A stretch of 64,000 nt of DNA from Gongronella butleri (GCA_025201375.1 JAIWZP010000074.1:59351-123350); one strand, 5' to 3'; counted from the first letter of the stretch, positions 46,564 through 58,820 are shown. Numbers and translations are program-made. Notes: generated from the letters alone by a model not told the origin.

Positions 46564-48551
46564 ATGAGCGACCTTCTCACTCTCAAGGTGCGTCCGTCGA
46601 CTGGGCGCCTATTTGATGTGTCTGTTGCTCTTGACGCGACCATCTTGCAGCTCAAAGAAGCCGTCGGCCAAAAGATGGAAGCTGGCGTGCCTGCGTCCCA
46701 GTTGAAGCTCGTGCACTCTGGCCGCATCCTCAAAGATGACGACACCTGCTCGTCCGCCAGTAAAGCCCCCGCCTCTTTTTTTTTTATTATTATTTCCATT
46801 CATTTCAAGGAGTCTCATTGTTCTTTTTTTATTTTATTTTTATTTTTCCTCATTAGATTTGAAGGACGGCCACACCATTCACGTTGTCAAATCCAAGGCG
46901 ACGTCAGCTTCGTCATCGGCCACATCCACGCCGCGCGCAACATCGTCGCCCACGTCGACCCATGCGCCAGCAGCCACATCAACATCACCTCCCAGTGCCA
47001 CGCCCAGCCCGACCGCGGCCAGTAGCGGCCCCAGTGCAGCAGCAACAGCGACCCCCAATAGCGAAACGCCGCGTTTTGGATTTCCCATGATGGGGATGGG
47101 CCAAGGTCAAGGTCAAGGCATGGGCGATCTTGGCATGGGCATGGGCAATATGGACCCGGAAGGCATGCGCCAGATGCTGGATTCACCGCTCATGCAGAGC
47201 ATCTTGAACAATCCAGGTAAAAAAAAAAAACGAAAAAATGACAAAAATGAGGAAAATGAGGAGGAAAAAAGGGGGTGTGAAGGGAAAAGAACAATAAAAT
47301 TTACTGAAAATTCGAATTGATTGTTTTTTTTTTCTCTGCAGATTTTATGCGATCGATTATCATGAGCAATCCGCAGATGCGCCGGCTTGTGGACGAGAAT
47401 CCTGAAATTGGGCATATGATCAACGATCCTGCGTTTCTTCGGCAATCCATAGAGATGATGCGGAACCCCGAGTTAATGCGCGAGGCTCAGCGAAGCAATG
47501 ATCGCGCCCTGTCCAACATTGAAGCCTTGCCGGGCGGCTTCAATCATCTACGACGCATGTACAACACCTTGCACGAACCTCTCGACGCCGCCGCACAGCC
47601 CGCCAACCCCTCGCGCGAGGAAGCAAACAACAGACGCCTCGCCGAGCAGCTCAATGTCACAAGCATCCCGGAAAACACACTCAACACCTCGGCCTTGCCC
47701 AATCCATGGGCTGTCAACAGCAATAACACCACCAATGCCAGCAACAATGCCTCATCTACCCCGTCCACTGCCCCCGCAGCCAATCCTTTTGCTGGTAAGA
47801 GACGAAAAAAAAAAAGAATTTTGGTTCAATTGATCCATTTTTAATATTATTGTAGCATTGGCAGGCGGCAATGCTGGCAACAGCGGTGCATTCCCCGCAT
47901 CGCCCTTTGGCTTTCCCTTTATGCCCTTTGGCATGAATCAAAACAATGACAATGCACAGAGCAGCCCTGCCAGCAACAACCCCAGCAGCACCGTATGGCC
48001 GAAAAAAAAAAAAAAAAAAAAAAAAAACGCGTCGTGTACACGCCCATGGCTCATTATCTCTCTTTTCACTTTCCAGACCACCGACAGCTCGAACAATGCG
48101 CCCGCGACAAACATGCCCTTTTGGATGGACCCCAATTTTATCCAGGCAAGCATGCGTCTGCAACAGAGTCTGGCCGAGCAGCGACAACAATCATCGCCAT
48201 CTCAACAACAACAACAACAGCAGCAGCAGCAGGGCCAGCAGCCCAATTTCCCCTTTCCTTTTGCCTTTCCCTTTGGCTCCTCCTTCCAGCAGCCCGGTGC
48301 GCCAGAGTAAGAACAAAAAAGAACAAAAAAGAACAAAAAAAAGGAAAGAAAAAGGAATTGCGACTGACGTTCCCCTTCCAATGATTTGTAGAACACCAGC
48401 AGTGAACACGGAGCCACCCGAGACGCGCTTCCAGTCACAATTGAGTCAACTGGAAGAGATGGGCTTTGTGGAAAAGCAAGCCAATATCCGCGCCTTGCTT
48501 GCCACTGGTGGTGATGTCCAGGCAGCCATTGAATATCTCCTGAACAACTGA
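46564..48551 (+). CDS. DSK2: Ubiquilin/DSK2 proteasome shuttle factor
   Basis: Carries ubiquitinated proteins to the proteasome. Six exons: 46564-46759, 46857-47216, 47342-47794, 47856-47992, 48077-48306 and 48392-48551; 511 aa. Seen: ubiquitin-like domain at 1-75 ([30 protein letters not shown]), STI1-type repeats in the middle ([60 protein letters not shown]), Asn/Gln/Ser-rich linkers with a Q10 run, and a C-terminal UBA domain ([32 protein letters not shown]). Complete set of ubiquilin domains. Confidence 0.95.
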
Positions 48552-48793
48552 TCCCCAATTCAATTGTTCTTGCCTTTGCTTTTGCATGCTTCATACCTGT
48601 GCTCTCTCTCTTTCTCTATTTTTTTTTTCTCACTCTCCTTCTCTCATGCGTGGGGGAATCAATTTGTAATTTTCTTTTCCTTTCATCCTCTCTTATTTAC
48701 CCCCTTTCCCCACCCCCTTTCTTTTTACGTGCTATTTGGTAGAATAAAAAAAAAAGAAAAAAAAAAGATGCAAAAATGGGTTCCATTTTATAA
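48552..48793. other. Convergent 3' spacer DSK2 / SPT3
   Basis: 242 bases, CT-rich, with GAATAAAAAA at 48741 as a likely DSK2 polyadenylation signal. Confidence 0.55.
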
Positions 48794-50166
48794 TCAAATG
48801 AGGGAGATCCGTGTGCGTACGAGGCCGCCGCGCAAGTTTTTCAGTGGTTCTGGCGCTTGCTGCAATCGATGGAATGCTTCTTGGATGTGCTCGGGTAGCA
48901 AAGGGGATTGTTCTGTGGTTGGCAAGGTGAACAGGCCACATGGCTCATCCTTTTCCTTGCCATTGGGACCATTGTTGGACTTTTCATTGGAATTGGTGGC
49001 ATCTGAGGGTGTGGACGTTGATTTTGGCGACGCAATGTTGGTGGTTGGGTGGTCTGCAGCGAGCAGGTCGAGGGATGACGAGCGTTTGCGTTTCATGCCT
49101 GGTTTGACCGCATCATCCTCCTTTTTCTTGGCAGCCTCGGCCAGGTCCGCCTTGATTTGCAGCGCAATGGTGGTCAGCTTGGACACCATTTCAAACGTGA
49201 GGAAGCCCAAGCTGTCGACAATGTCGTCGTTGGGCCTAACATCCATGTAGCTGCTGATGTTGGCCCATTCGCGGAATCGCTTGGATTTGCGGTACGTGAA
49301 CGACGCCTGCCGGCATTCCGAATAGTGTACGTATTCCTCACGCGACATGGCACGCGTCACCTCGTCCGCCTCACGCAGGCGCTGGATCGAATCATTGTAC
49401 GCCTCTACCTCATCCTCGTCCTCGCTCTCGTCCTCGCGATTCGACGGCTTGACCATCACGTCTAGAAACTGGTTCACAAGTTCCCATGGCAACTTGATGA
49501 TGCTGCGATACACTAAAAAAAAAAGAACAAAGAATGCGCGTGAGACGCGGTCAAACGCGTAAGCGCGTTTTTCCTTAATTTACCTGTGTTTGTATCCTCC
49601 ATCACGTCCTCCACCGAGTCGCCCGACCCGTCTTTTGTGTTTTTGCGCACGTCCTTCCAGCTGAGGAACAGCCGCAGTCGATTCACCTTGGCGCGGTCGT
49701 GCCGTATTAGAAAAATCAGGTCCTCCGCGCAGATATACCGAGAATTGCGCCGCGACGCTTGTGCAGACGCTTGGATCAACTGAAATAAAAAAAAATGGGT
49801 CAGTGACACGGGACCCCTTCCATAGCAAGTCCCTAATCTGCTGGCTGCAAAAAGCCCAACGCTTATCGTCACACCACCCAACGTGCACCCATTGCACCTC
49901 CAATTCCCTCTTTTTTTTTCCTTTGTGCACTACTTGTACGCCCTTCTTACTATTTCTATCACTTGGGAGCGCACAATATCTTCGACGAGCGTGGTCGTCT
50001 CTGGCAGAGGATCAGACACCTCGCCAAAAACAAACATCATTTGCTGAATTTCCGTTTGGAAGCGATACTACAACAAAGCAACCCAAAAAAAGACAAGGCA
50101 GGTGAGCAATTTCATCCGTGGAAAAAGTGATTGGTGCCTTACTTTCTTAGGATCCACGACAAACAT
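48794..50166 (-). CDS. SPT3: SAGA subunit SPT3
   Basis: Helps SAGA deliver TBP to promoters, in the nucleus. Four exons: 50166-50143, 50067-49951, 49779-49584 and 49512-48794; 351 aa (yeast 337). Seen: first histone-fold half [57 protein letters not shown] and [12 protein letters not shown]. Then an acidic stretch, and the second histone-fold region [42 protein letters not shown] basic/disordered stretch and a TFIID-like tail follow. The eight-codon first exon (MFVVDPKK) is supported by a good donor and by homologous N-terminal spacing. Confidence 0.95.
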
Positions 50167-50709
50167 GGTGGTTGTGGGGGGTATAAATGAGACAAACAAG
50201 GCAGAAGGGCGTAACAAGAGGTGCTTGCCCCGCACGCAACAAGCGATGTTAATCTACTATGAATTGGCCGCTAGCGGAGTGAAACGCGCCCAGGTCGCAC
50301 AGCAACGTTTTGGCCCAAATGAACTCACCAAATTCGCTTTTTCGATCGTCGTTGCTCCTAGGGCAAAAATTGAAATCTCAAATCTTGCGCAATAGTTTCA
50401 ATGCTCATGAAGAATGTCTGATCCAAGTTGAATGACAATCGAATCATTGTAACGCCAGAAATTCTGTGTTCACATCCTTTTTATCATATTTCGACACGTT
50501 GCTCACCTCCCTGAGGTCCGTGAGTCCCGTCCACCGCAGATGAATTGAGCTTTTGTTGATTCTGTCCTTTTCCCATAAAGAAAAAAAAGGAGAATGATTC
50601 GTTGGTTCTCGAGAAAAATTCAATTGGCGTGTTTTCTTTGATTTCTGACCAAATGTCTACAAATACCATACTGCACGGCTCCTCTGCGCCTGGAACCCAA
50701 CGATTCCAA
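50167..50709. other. SPT3 upstream region
   Basis: No gene recognised. A 97-codon plus-strand ORF (50102-50395) overlaps SPT3 exon 1 antisense and has no domain. Confidence 0.45.
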
Positions 50710-51520
50710 GTCTTATGCATCTAATGAGCCTGTACCTGGAGCATTGAAATAGCTCGTTGGCGAGCAATGACCATTTTCAAAAGTGGCGTATTTTCCAAGG
50801 GGTACAGTCGAGGATTTGAAATCCGTCAAATTTAAGACCTCAGATCGCCACGCTATTCAACCATATGGTGGAGCACGTACACTCACCGATGGAAATGCAA
50901 CAAAAACCAGGAGTCCATTGACTGGATGTCGCGTAAATCACGAAAAGCTGCAATTTTTCTTCCCAAGGCAAACTCAGCGAGGACTGATCATAGTGTCCTG
51001 AAAATCATGTCACCAGAAAGCCTTGGACTTGAAGCGTGTGTAGACATCGATGATCTCTGAAAGGATCTGGTTTTCGGCGTTTTTGACTCGGGTTTAAAAT
51101 CATTAATAGTTTTCGGCGCGTGAAAAACCGCGTCAGACATTGAGTGATACGCGCCGACTCAAATTCATGCACATGGCCCCTCTCTTGCTAGTGGACGCGT
51201 CGGCGCGGCTTCAATGACGCATTTCTCCCGCGCAATTCGTGCTTGAAGATTTGTCTAAAATCATGAATTCTTCGTCAACCAGCAAGTCGATCCCACTCGT
51301 TCTTGCCATTTTTCGTGGTTTCTCCGTGCGGTGTCTCTTGTGTACAAGTTTGAAGCTGTTCTGGCGACCCAAATTTTTGATTTTCGTTTTGGGCATCAGC
51401 CACGACAAAAAATCTTGATTTGCGTGTGGCGTGCCCCAAAGACGAATGATCTCGGCAAATTGTATTCCAATCCGTTTTGCGGGCTTGTCAGGTCATGTTG
51501 GGACGCGTTTCTCGGCTCCT
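50710..51520 (+). repeat. Dispersed repeat family R1, copy C
   Basis: Parallel to copy A: CCAAGGGGTACAGTCGAGGA, CTATTCAACC, GGATGTCGCGTAAATCACG, AACCGCGTCAGAC, GATACGCGCC, a TTTTCGTTTTGGGCATC block and GTTGGGACGCGTTTCTCGG at the right end. Similarity to copies A and B is evident by eye over roughly 800 bases. Confidence 0.75.
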
Positions 51521-52396
51521 CTCTGCCTCGCTCACGAGCTGCAATCGATTGGTCTTTAAAACGACGTATTACTGCGCTGCGCGTGAGCAGGTTTCTCAGG
51601 TGGCCTCAAATTTGATCCCGTTGATGGCTGAAAGAGGAGCTACATGTGCGCAAAGTTTCGTGACGATCGACCCACGCAATGCGTACAAACGATTAAAACG
51701 AAAAGTAAAAATTTCCTCTTTTGCAGTGAACCTCCCTTGCAACGTGTCCGACGGTTCCGAAATTTGGACCAAATGATATATAATGGGAAGGCTCTAACGA
51801 TGCAAAGTTTTTTTATGGTGATCGACTGGTTCCGTCTTTTGAAAATGGCGTTTACGCATCGATATCAGGGCCAAATCGACTCCTCGTGATGCAAAAGCAT
51901 AATCGATAGGGGCGAAAACTTGCAGATCAGAATTTTATGCTAAATCATGCACAGCGCCCCCTTTTTTGCCTGCATTGGCATACTGCCCTTTGGGATGCAT
52001 TGGCGTGACGTGACAAAACCCCGAATTTTTTGTGCGAATCGTGACTTTTTTGTCACTTGAGACTCAACGGAGACCCATTAAAACAGCAAAAAGGGCAAGA
52101 GCACGGTCGCGTCTAAAAATGAAAACAGACACAACGAGAGCACAGTCATTTTATTTTGAAAAATTGAGCCATGCAAGTCTATTCCCCTCTCAGCGAAAAA
52201 AAAAGAAAAAAAAAGTGAGTAGTGAGTAGTATGACGCGCTTGAGCATGCATGCGGTCGCACATGGCGAGTAGCGGTCCCAAATTTGAGGCGAAAAGCAAC
52301 CTGGTATAATGCCTGATTTTTTTTTCTCAAAATCTCATTTTTGCGTTTTTCTTCTTCAAACTTAATTTTTATTTTCTCCACGTTCTTCCATTCATC
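51521..52396. other. Spacer upstream of the pyrophosphatase
   Basis: Contains CAAAGTTTCGTGACGATCGA-like and GCAAAGTTTTTTTATGGTGA words related to the degenerate motif at 25.7-26.3 kb. T-rich leader before the ATG. No gene seen. Confidence 0.4.
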
Positions 52397-54013
52397 ATGC
52401 GTCTGTCCGCATTTATCGCCGTGCTCCTCGCCATGCCCATGAGCCAAGCCGTCAGCGGTCCGTGGCAGCCCGAAGACTTGCGTCTGCGCGAGGTTGGCAC
52501 CAAATACAGCCCTGACTATGCTGTCTACTATGGTAAGCGATCAAAAATTAAGATTGTGTATCCCCCATGATGTCAATGTTGAGCATCAAAAAAAAGGAGG
52601 GGGATGATGGCAAAGACGACGGCGCATTTCTAAAAATAAGGGGAGACAAGGGGCGCGACGTGTGGAAAATCATGCCAACTAGCGCAAGTGTTGGTAACAC
52701 AAAAAATCATTTCATTCCGTAGAAACCAAGGAATGCGGCAAGGTGATCTCTCCGTTCCACGACATTTCATTATTTACCGAGACGCCTGGCGTTTTCAACA
52801 TGGTGGTGGAAATTCCGCGATGGACCAACGCCAAATTCGAGATCAACAAGGAAACGTTCTTGAACCCCATCAAGCAGGACACGAAGAACGGCAAGGTCCG
52901 CTACGTGCCCAACCTCTTTCCATTGAAAGGCTATCCTGGCAACTATGGTGCGCTGCCACAGGTGCGTCAATCAAGAAAAAAAAAAAAAAAAGGGTGGGGA
53001 ATGGCGCTCTACAAAAGTGTTTAATGCCTTTTGATAGACATGGGAAGACCCGAACATCGCGCACAAAGACACGGGCGCCGGGGGCGACAATGACCCCATT
53101 GACGTTTTTGAGATTGGCGACGAGGTCGGGTACACGGGCCAAATCAAGCAGGTCAAGGTGCTTGGCGTCCTTGCGATGGTTGATTCGGACGAGACCGACT
53201 GGAAGTTGCTGACCATTGACGTCAAGGACCCATTGGCGTCTAAGATCAACGGTAAAATATCAAAAAAGATGAAAAAAAAAAGCGCGCGTCAGTGCGGCGC
53301 GTGTGTCATTTTCAGTTGCACATGCGCCGTGCATCTTGATTTATTGCTTCTTCCGTTGCAGCACGTTCCTTCTCAACCTTCCATTGCATCTCTTTTTATT
53401 TTTTATATACGCATTATATTCACGATCGGCAGATGTTTATGACATTGACGTGCAAAAGCCTGGGCTGTTGAGCCAAATTACGAAATTCCTTATCACGTAC
53501 AAGCTGCCCTCAGGTGGCGCGCGCAACATCATTGCATTCAACAGCAAGCCGCAGAGCAAGGTAAGCAAATTGGCACTTTTTTGTGCTTCAAATAACGCAA
53601 ATAGCCAGATGATCGACTAATGCACACGCGCTTGTGTCACCATCGCATTTCCATATAGGCGTACGCTGTGCCGCTGGTGTTTGAGACGCACAATTACTGG
53701 AAAGCCCTTGTCAATGGCACCACCGTGGCCAAAGAAATCTCAAAGTAAGCCATGACTGCCATTTTTTTGCAAAATTTACTGACTCTTGCTCTCTTAGGGA
53801 AAACTACTCTCTGCGCAACTCGCCTTTCTTGATTCCCGACTTAGCCAATGTGACCAGTGTTCCATCCGTAATATCGCCCGCTTCACTCGTCTCGCCTAAA
53901 CGCGCTGACCTCGTCTTTTTTGTTTTTTTTTTTTTTTTTTTTTTTTTTGGCAGGCAAATGAGAAGCCAGCCGCAAGCATCCCGCCTGAGATTGATATTTG
54001 GTACAACGTGTGA
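52397..54013 (+). CDS. Soluble (family I) inorganic pyrophosphatase with N-terminal signal peptide
   Basis: Hydrolyses pyrophosphate. Seven exons: 52397-52532, 52723-52961, 53038-53251, 53433-53560, 53659-53744, 53798-53849 and 53954-54013; 304 aa. Seen: family I order [43 protein letters not shown], the signature [32 protein letters not shown] and [17 protein letters not shown]. All three signature aspartates are present. Unusually the protein starts [21 protein letters not shown], a classical signal peptide before the [13 protein letters not shown] domain start. A secretory-pathway or extracellular location follows by inference. The exon 6/7 join (GCC AAT to GCA AAT) is the least certain. 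Confidence 0.92.
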
Positions 54014-54094
54014 GCCGCATGCATTGCTGTGGATGAAAAAAAAAGTCAAGCGAGCAAGCCATTCAGAGGCGATGTCATGTAATACGATTTTCAT

Positions 54095-55185
54095 TCATGG
54101 AGAAACTAATTGACAAAAAGCCTGGCGCATCTTAATAGTAAAAAGACGAATGTTGCCTTGGTCGCTCAGGTCTTGGGCCAATTGGGCTAGGTTGGGTATC
54201 ATGGGGTCGCAATGGGGCACTAAAACAAAAAAAAAGAGCACCAGGCAGGAGTGGCAGCGTCTGTCAGTGAATGGCGACTTTTTTTTAAAAATTATAACGC
54301 GAGGCGTGTCGCGTCGCACCCGTTTCCTACCCTGGAATCTAGAGTCGGACACGTCAATGGTGACAGAAAAGACGCGATCCGGGTCGTTTTTATCAACGAG
54401 TCGATAATTGAACTTGATGCGATCACCTGTAATGAAGGAAAGCAAGTGAGAACAGAGGTGCTATAGCAACCATAATCTTCAAGACGCGCTTACCTCCCAG
54501 TGGCTCTAGAGACAGGCCCGTGTACTTGATGCTCGCTGCCAATTCTGGCCGATTTCGCTTTTGTTGTGAGCTTGCTTGACGTTCGTTCGCTTGGGCCTCT
54601 AAGGATCGTGTTTGTGGCGGGTGTGAGTCGACGCGACGCGCTTTTTTTCGCTTTTTTTTTTTTTTACCTTGTTCCATGTCATTTATGACTTTTTGGAGCT
54701 GTTGTGTGGTCTTTAGCGCTTCATCATATTGTTTTTCAAGCGCATCACGGCGTTCACGCAGAATTCTTTCGTCCTCTTCTAATGCAGACCTCTGCTCCTT
54801 GGCCTGAGGAAGCTCTATAGAGTAAACGTGTGGTTGGCAAGGTACAATTGGCGTCGACGCGCTTCATTTTTCGCGTAAAATGGCTTACGTGACTCATAAT
54901 ACGCGATGGATTCCTTTGTCTCCTTGATTTCTTGCCTCAGTGCGTCATTTTCAGCTAGTGCGATGATTCAATGAGTCCATTGGCGTGTTGACGGTGCGTG
55001 TTTTTGGCCACTTTACCTTGTTTTGCCTCGATTTGCAGCCTTGTCTCTTGGACACTGTTGTCATGTTCATCGTTGACCTGCTGGATAAAGTCGTCGAGTT
55101 CGTACCTCTTATCTGCTAGCATCCTCTGAGTGGCTTCTAGATCGAGGTGCAGTGGTGGCGGGACCCATGAGGACGACGAGGCCAT
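54095..55185 (-). CDS. SPC25: Kinetochore protein SPC25 (NDC80 complex)
   Basis: Part of the NDC80 complex that links microtubules to kinetochores. Six exons: 55185-55017, 54954-54889, 54814-54668, 54598-54494, 54426-54331 and 54219-54095; 235 aa, typical length. The first ~150 residues are heptad-rich coiled coil (ADKRYELDDFIQQVNDEHDN, LREIKETKES-like, RRDALEKQYDEALKTTQQLQ). The C-terminal globular domain shows the family pattern IKFNYRLVDKNDPDRVFSVT, VPHCDP and NIRLFTIKMRQAFCQL. Spc25 diverges fast, so the call rests on the C-terminal pattern, coiled coil and size. Convergent with the pyrophosphatase gene, 81 bp apart. Confidence 0.82.
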
Positions 55186-55414
55186 TTTCGTGGTAAATAA
55201 AAGTAAAACGGGGAAGGAAAGCGCGCATTTTTTGAAAGCAAGAGCCGCAATCGCCCTTTATTGCCCCTCCAGGGAAATGAAGGGCCCTGATTGGCCAATT
55301 GGCTCATCGGGTCTTCACCCCCCGCCCTCTCGCCCTCTCAAAAACAAAAACATTGCCGAGCCATCAGGCATTTTGCTCTTTTCTTTCCAAACACACATCC
55401 TTACACTACACAAC
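55186..55414. promoter_or_regulatory. Divergent promoter, SPC25 / small membrane protein
   Basis: 229 bases between the two start codons; a CCAATTGGC word and CT-rich DNA lie on the plus-gene side. No TATA box evident. Confidence 0.55.
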
Positions 55415-55969
55415 ATGGTACGATTAGCCCGTGCACGCTACCCACGCATCAAAACGCACGCCAATTGCTGACAATTTCCGCTTTTTGCCTGTTTTCTTCT
55501 TCTTTTTAAATGATTTTGTAGGGTGCCGTCTCTCGTTTCCCTTACCCCCGAGTCTGGTAAGCAACACTATGAAAGCGACGGAAGGCTTGGGCGGCCCCAC
55601 TGACCTGTCGTTCTCCTTTTATTTCATTTTGACAGGTCCCCTGCCGGTGGCTGGTGGTCGCAGCCCAAGAATTGGAAGGCCAACACGGCTGTTGCTGCTC
55701 TCGGTATGGCCGTCACCCTCGGTGCCGTCTGGAAGCTCTCTGCCAACAAAGAAGTAAGCAATGACCAGCTTCATCAACAGCGCAAATACATGGCACCAAC
55801 ACTTTTTTTTTTTACTTTTTAGCGTCGTTACCAGCAACCCACGCGCTGGATTCCCTCCATGATGGTAAAAGATGCGCATTTCGAGAGTGCATAAAGAAAG
55901 CGAATCTCTCATGCACCTTTTTTTTTTTATGAAATGTAGTGGGCCAAGCAATTCAAGGATCAACAATAA
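55415..55969 (+). CDS. 75-aa single-pass membrane protein, probably mitochondrial
   Basis: Five exons: 55415-55417 (ATG alone), 55522-55556, 55636-55753, 55823-55864 and 55940-55969. Seen: GAVSRFPYPRVWSPAGGWW, SQPKNWKANTAVAALGMAVT (start of one membrane span), then KERRYQQPTRWIPSMMWAKQFKDQ. I recognise this arrangement (WSPxGGWW, PKNWKxNT, a hydrophobic segment, PTRWIPSMxWxKQ) as a conserved small fungal protein and suspect an accessory subunit of respiratory complex I. I cannot assign the subunit. The reading depends on splicing immediately after the ATG. Its stop codon lies within CAATAAAA, which may also be the polyadenylation signal. Confidence 0.75.
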
Positions 55970-55999
55970 AATCATCCACCCAATTTATTAGATAATTTT

Positions 56000-57588
56000 T
56001 TACAATTCCTCTTTGACGATCGACGTCGCTGCTGATGCGAGCGTATCTGTGACGGTGGCCGCGATGGTAGATGCGGCAGACGAAAGTGTGGATGTTGCGG
56101 CGGCGGCCGTGGACTTTGCGGCGGCCAGCGACTGAGCCCTGGTGCCATTGGGGCGCAACAGGGGCTCGACATAGTCGTCCAATTGGAAAAAGTGCGTGGC
56201 GAAGATGATGAAAATGGCAACGAAGAGCGCGCCAAGGATCGTGTACACGGGATTCAGCGTATCTAAGGGGAAAAGGGGATGAGTTTTAGGCCGGGGTTTC
56301 GCTCATTTTTTGTATTCATTACTGGCTGGGAACTGCAATGGCAATTCGACGACGCGGCATGTATTGTCTGCGGACGCGCTGACGAGCATGCGTCTGTTGG
56401 GGCTGATGGCGAGGCTGGTGATGGAGAAGCTGTGTGCGTCCTTTACGCGTGTGAGGAGCATCAAAGAATTGGCCTCGTACAAGGAGACGGCGAGATCTGC
56501 GGTGGCAATGGCGAGGATCGAGCCGTCGGCACTGAGGCAAAAGGCAGTGATGGGCTTTTTGCTGATGCGCGTGACTTTGGCAATGTCGAGCGTGTGGTGA
56601 TCGAGTGTGCACAGATAGCCGCCAGCCTGTTTGCCCGAGGACGCATTGGCCACGGCAAACGCCAGCGACTCCGAGTATCCGGTGCCGTAGCGGAAGCCGC
56701 GGAATTGCATGTTTGCGCCCTTTAACACGGCCTTGGCCTCGACAGTCTGCAACACATTGCCCATTTGGCGCCCGCGCAGGTTGATCAGCTTGAGTGCCAT
56801 TGGCGTCGCCGCCGTCAGCTTGCCGTTCTCGCTGTTGATGTCCACATCCAGCACGTCGTCATTGTCAATCACCTGGAGTGCCGTCACAAGCTCCATCGAC
56901 GGGTACTGGAACACGTGCACCATGCCATCCGTCGTTGCCGTCGCAAGCATCGTCCCATCCCTGCTGAAACGCACCGCCTTTTGGTATTGCTCTTCGCTTT
57001 TGCTCTCGAGACTCTGCACAGACTTGACAAGCTTGAATCTAGTGAAAAGAGAGATCAGAACGCGTGTTTTTTTAGTGTTTTTTTTTTGTGATCCCGGCTT
57101 ACTCGTCGTCATCCAGCTCAAAAACACGGCAATTCTCATTCACCCCCTTGGCCATGGACTCGGGCGACGCGTTAATGCCGGCCACAACAACGTCTTTCTA
57201 CTCGCGTGAATAAAAAAAAAAAAAAAAAAGAATTAAGCGTCCATGGGCGACTTTTTGGCTGCTTTCTGGTTGTTTTACCGAGGGATAGACAGTCAGGGAC
57301 ATTGGCGCGTCTTCCTCAGACGAGATGTCATACACTGCATCCTCTTCAAAGTCGCGTCGACGGATATCAATGGTGTATTTGACCTTAGTTGCGTGAAAAA
57401 AAAGTGAAAAAAGGGCGATGAGTTGATGGTGCAAGCTCTGAAGCCAACGTGCACTTTACCAGTTTGTTCTTGACGCCTGAGCGACCCGCGCCGCCGCCGC
57501 CGCCAACAATAAGCTCATTGCTGTTGGTGAACCCCAAGCCAAACACGGGAAACCCCACAGAAACACTAAAAGTAGGACACTCTTTCAT
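56000..57588 (-). CDS. SEC12: SEC12/PREB-type Sar1 exchange factor
   Basis: ER membrane guanine nucleotide exchange factor for Sar1; starts COPII coat assembly. Five exons: 57588-57460, 57383-57279, 57197-57103, 57038-56323 and 56262-56000; 435 aa. Seen: the SEC12 start FPVFGLGFTNSNELIVGGGGGAGRSGVKNKL with the glycine-rich K-loop region, WD-like beta-propeller repeats (VRFSRDGTMLATATTDGMVH, FCLSADGSILAIATADLAV, LAISPNRRMLVSASADNTCR), a C-terminal transmembrane segment (YTILGALFVAIFIIFATHFF) and a short Ala/Ser-rich lumenal tail. The acceptor of exon 2 is CTAAG, slightly unusual. Its stop is only 30 bp from that of the convergent small gene. Confidence 0.92.
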
Positions 57589-58325
57589 AGTTGTTGCGAT
57601 GAGAATGGGGTGTCAAGAATGGGGAGAAGGAAAGAGGCAAATGAAAATACTCGAGGCACAGGGCTGAGATTCAACTTCCCCCTTTTTTTGGTGCCTAAAT
57701 GCGTAAATGGGCGACGATCTTTTCCTCATGCCCTACTAGCACCGCATCCTGCACGCCGTAGCACGATCATCCAGCCGCGGATGAGCGCCTACTGACTTGC
57801 TTTCAACGCTGCCGCTCGCAGCAAAGTGCCCGTATGTATTACTGTAAAACAAAGCAAAACAAGCAAATTTCAAGCGTTTTTGTATCATACCTCCTACTAC
57901 CTACGTGTTTTATCATATTTGCGTGTCGTGCTTATTTCTGCAATCGACTCGTTCAAAAATGATAGCTACAGTAGCGCTCTATCATAGCGCATCTTCTACA
58001 ACAGTACCTATTTCTGCTTGACTGCTTTATGATAATTACAGTATGATATCATATGATACAGTACTCAGTGAAGCATCACCGTACAAAAAAAAAGATGACC
58101 ATGATGTTTTCAATTTTTTATTGTGAATGATTTTCTTGCTGGACGTTCTTCTCGACCGAAGGACCGATCATGGCATTTGATCTTGAAGCGCGTGCAACAA
58201 CAATCGTCATCGCTCATCATCTACCGGTACAGCAGTTTCATTTTACCGTATTACTGTATCATACCATATGTATGATAAAATGCTGTTCACTTGAATAAGT
58301 CGTAAAGTCCAGTGATCAGGTCAAA
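57589..58325. other. Spacer dense in TACTGTA/ATGATA words
   Basis: SEC12 upstream DNA followed (57835-58285) by AT-rich sequence with many ACAGTA/TACTGTA and TATCATA/ATGATA words. No gene seen. Confidence 0.5.
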
Positions 58326-58820
58326 AGGATGATGCGATGCGTCCGCCCGATTTTTTTGAACGAACACGCAAAATTCAAAAACACCCCATTTGTTTTGTTA
58401 CAGCGTATGACATGCATCATTTATCTCGCCATGCTCTTCTGCTTGGTCGAGTCTGTTCAAAAATGGCTGCATCGCATTCAGCGCAAAACCGATTTTTTTG
58501 GACACGAAAATGTAAAAATGCGTGTTTTCAGACTTTGCCGGCCTGCTGTGCCTCCAGAAATTTTTTTACAGCCTACTTGCCCGCCCCAATGAAACTTGCA
58601 CCATGGCGTAAACTATATACTGTAGTACAGTAGCTCAGTGATCAATACAGACCCGCCCGATTTTTTTGGACACGAAAATGTAAAAATGCGTGTTTTCAGA
58701 CTTCTTTGCCGGCCTGCTGTGCCTCCAGAAAAAATTTTACGGTCTACTACCGTATACTTGCCCGCCAATGAAACTTGCACCATGGCGTAAACTAGACAGT
58801 ATACTGTAGACCCCCAAATA
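58325..58820 (+). repeat. Tandem duplication (~168 bp) of the GCCTCCAGAAA repeat
   Basis: GGACACGAAAATGTAAAAAT begins near 58500 and again near 58668. Both are followed by GCGTGTTTTCAGACTT, GCCGGCCTGCTGTGCCTCC, a TTTTAC block and CAATGAAACTTGCACCATGG. A related copy lies at 36238-36400. Confidence 0.8.
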
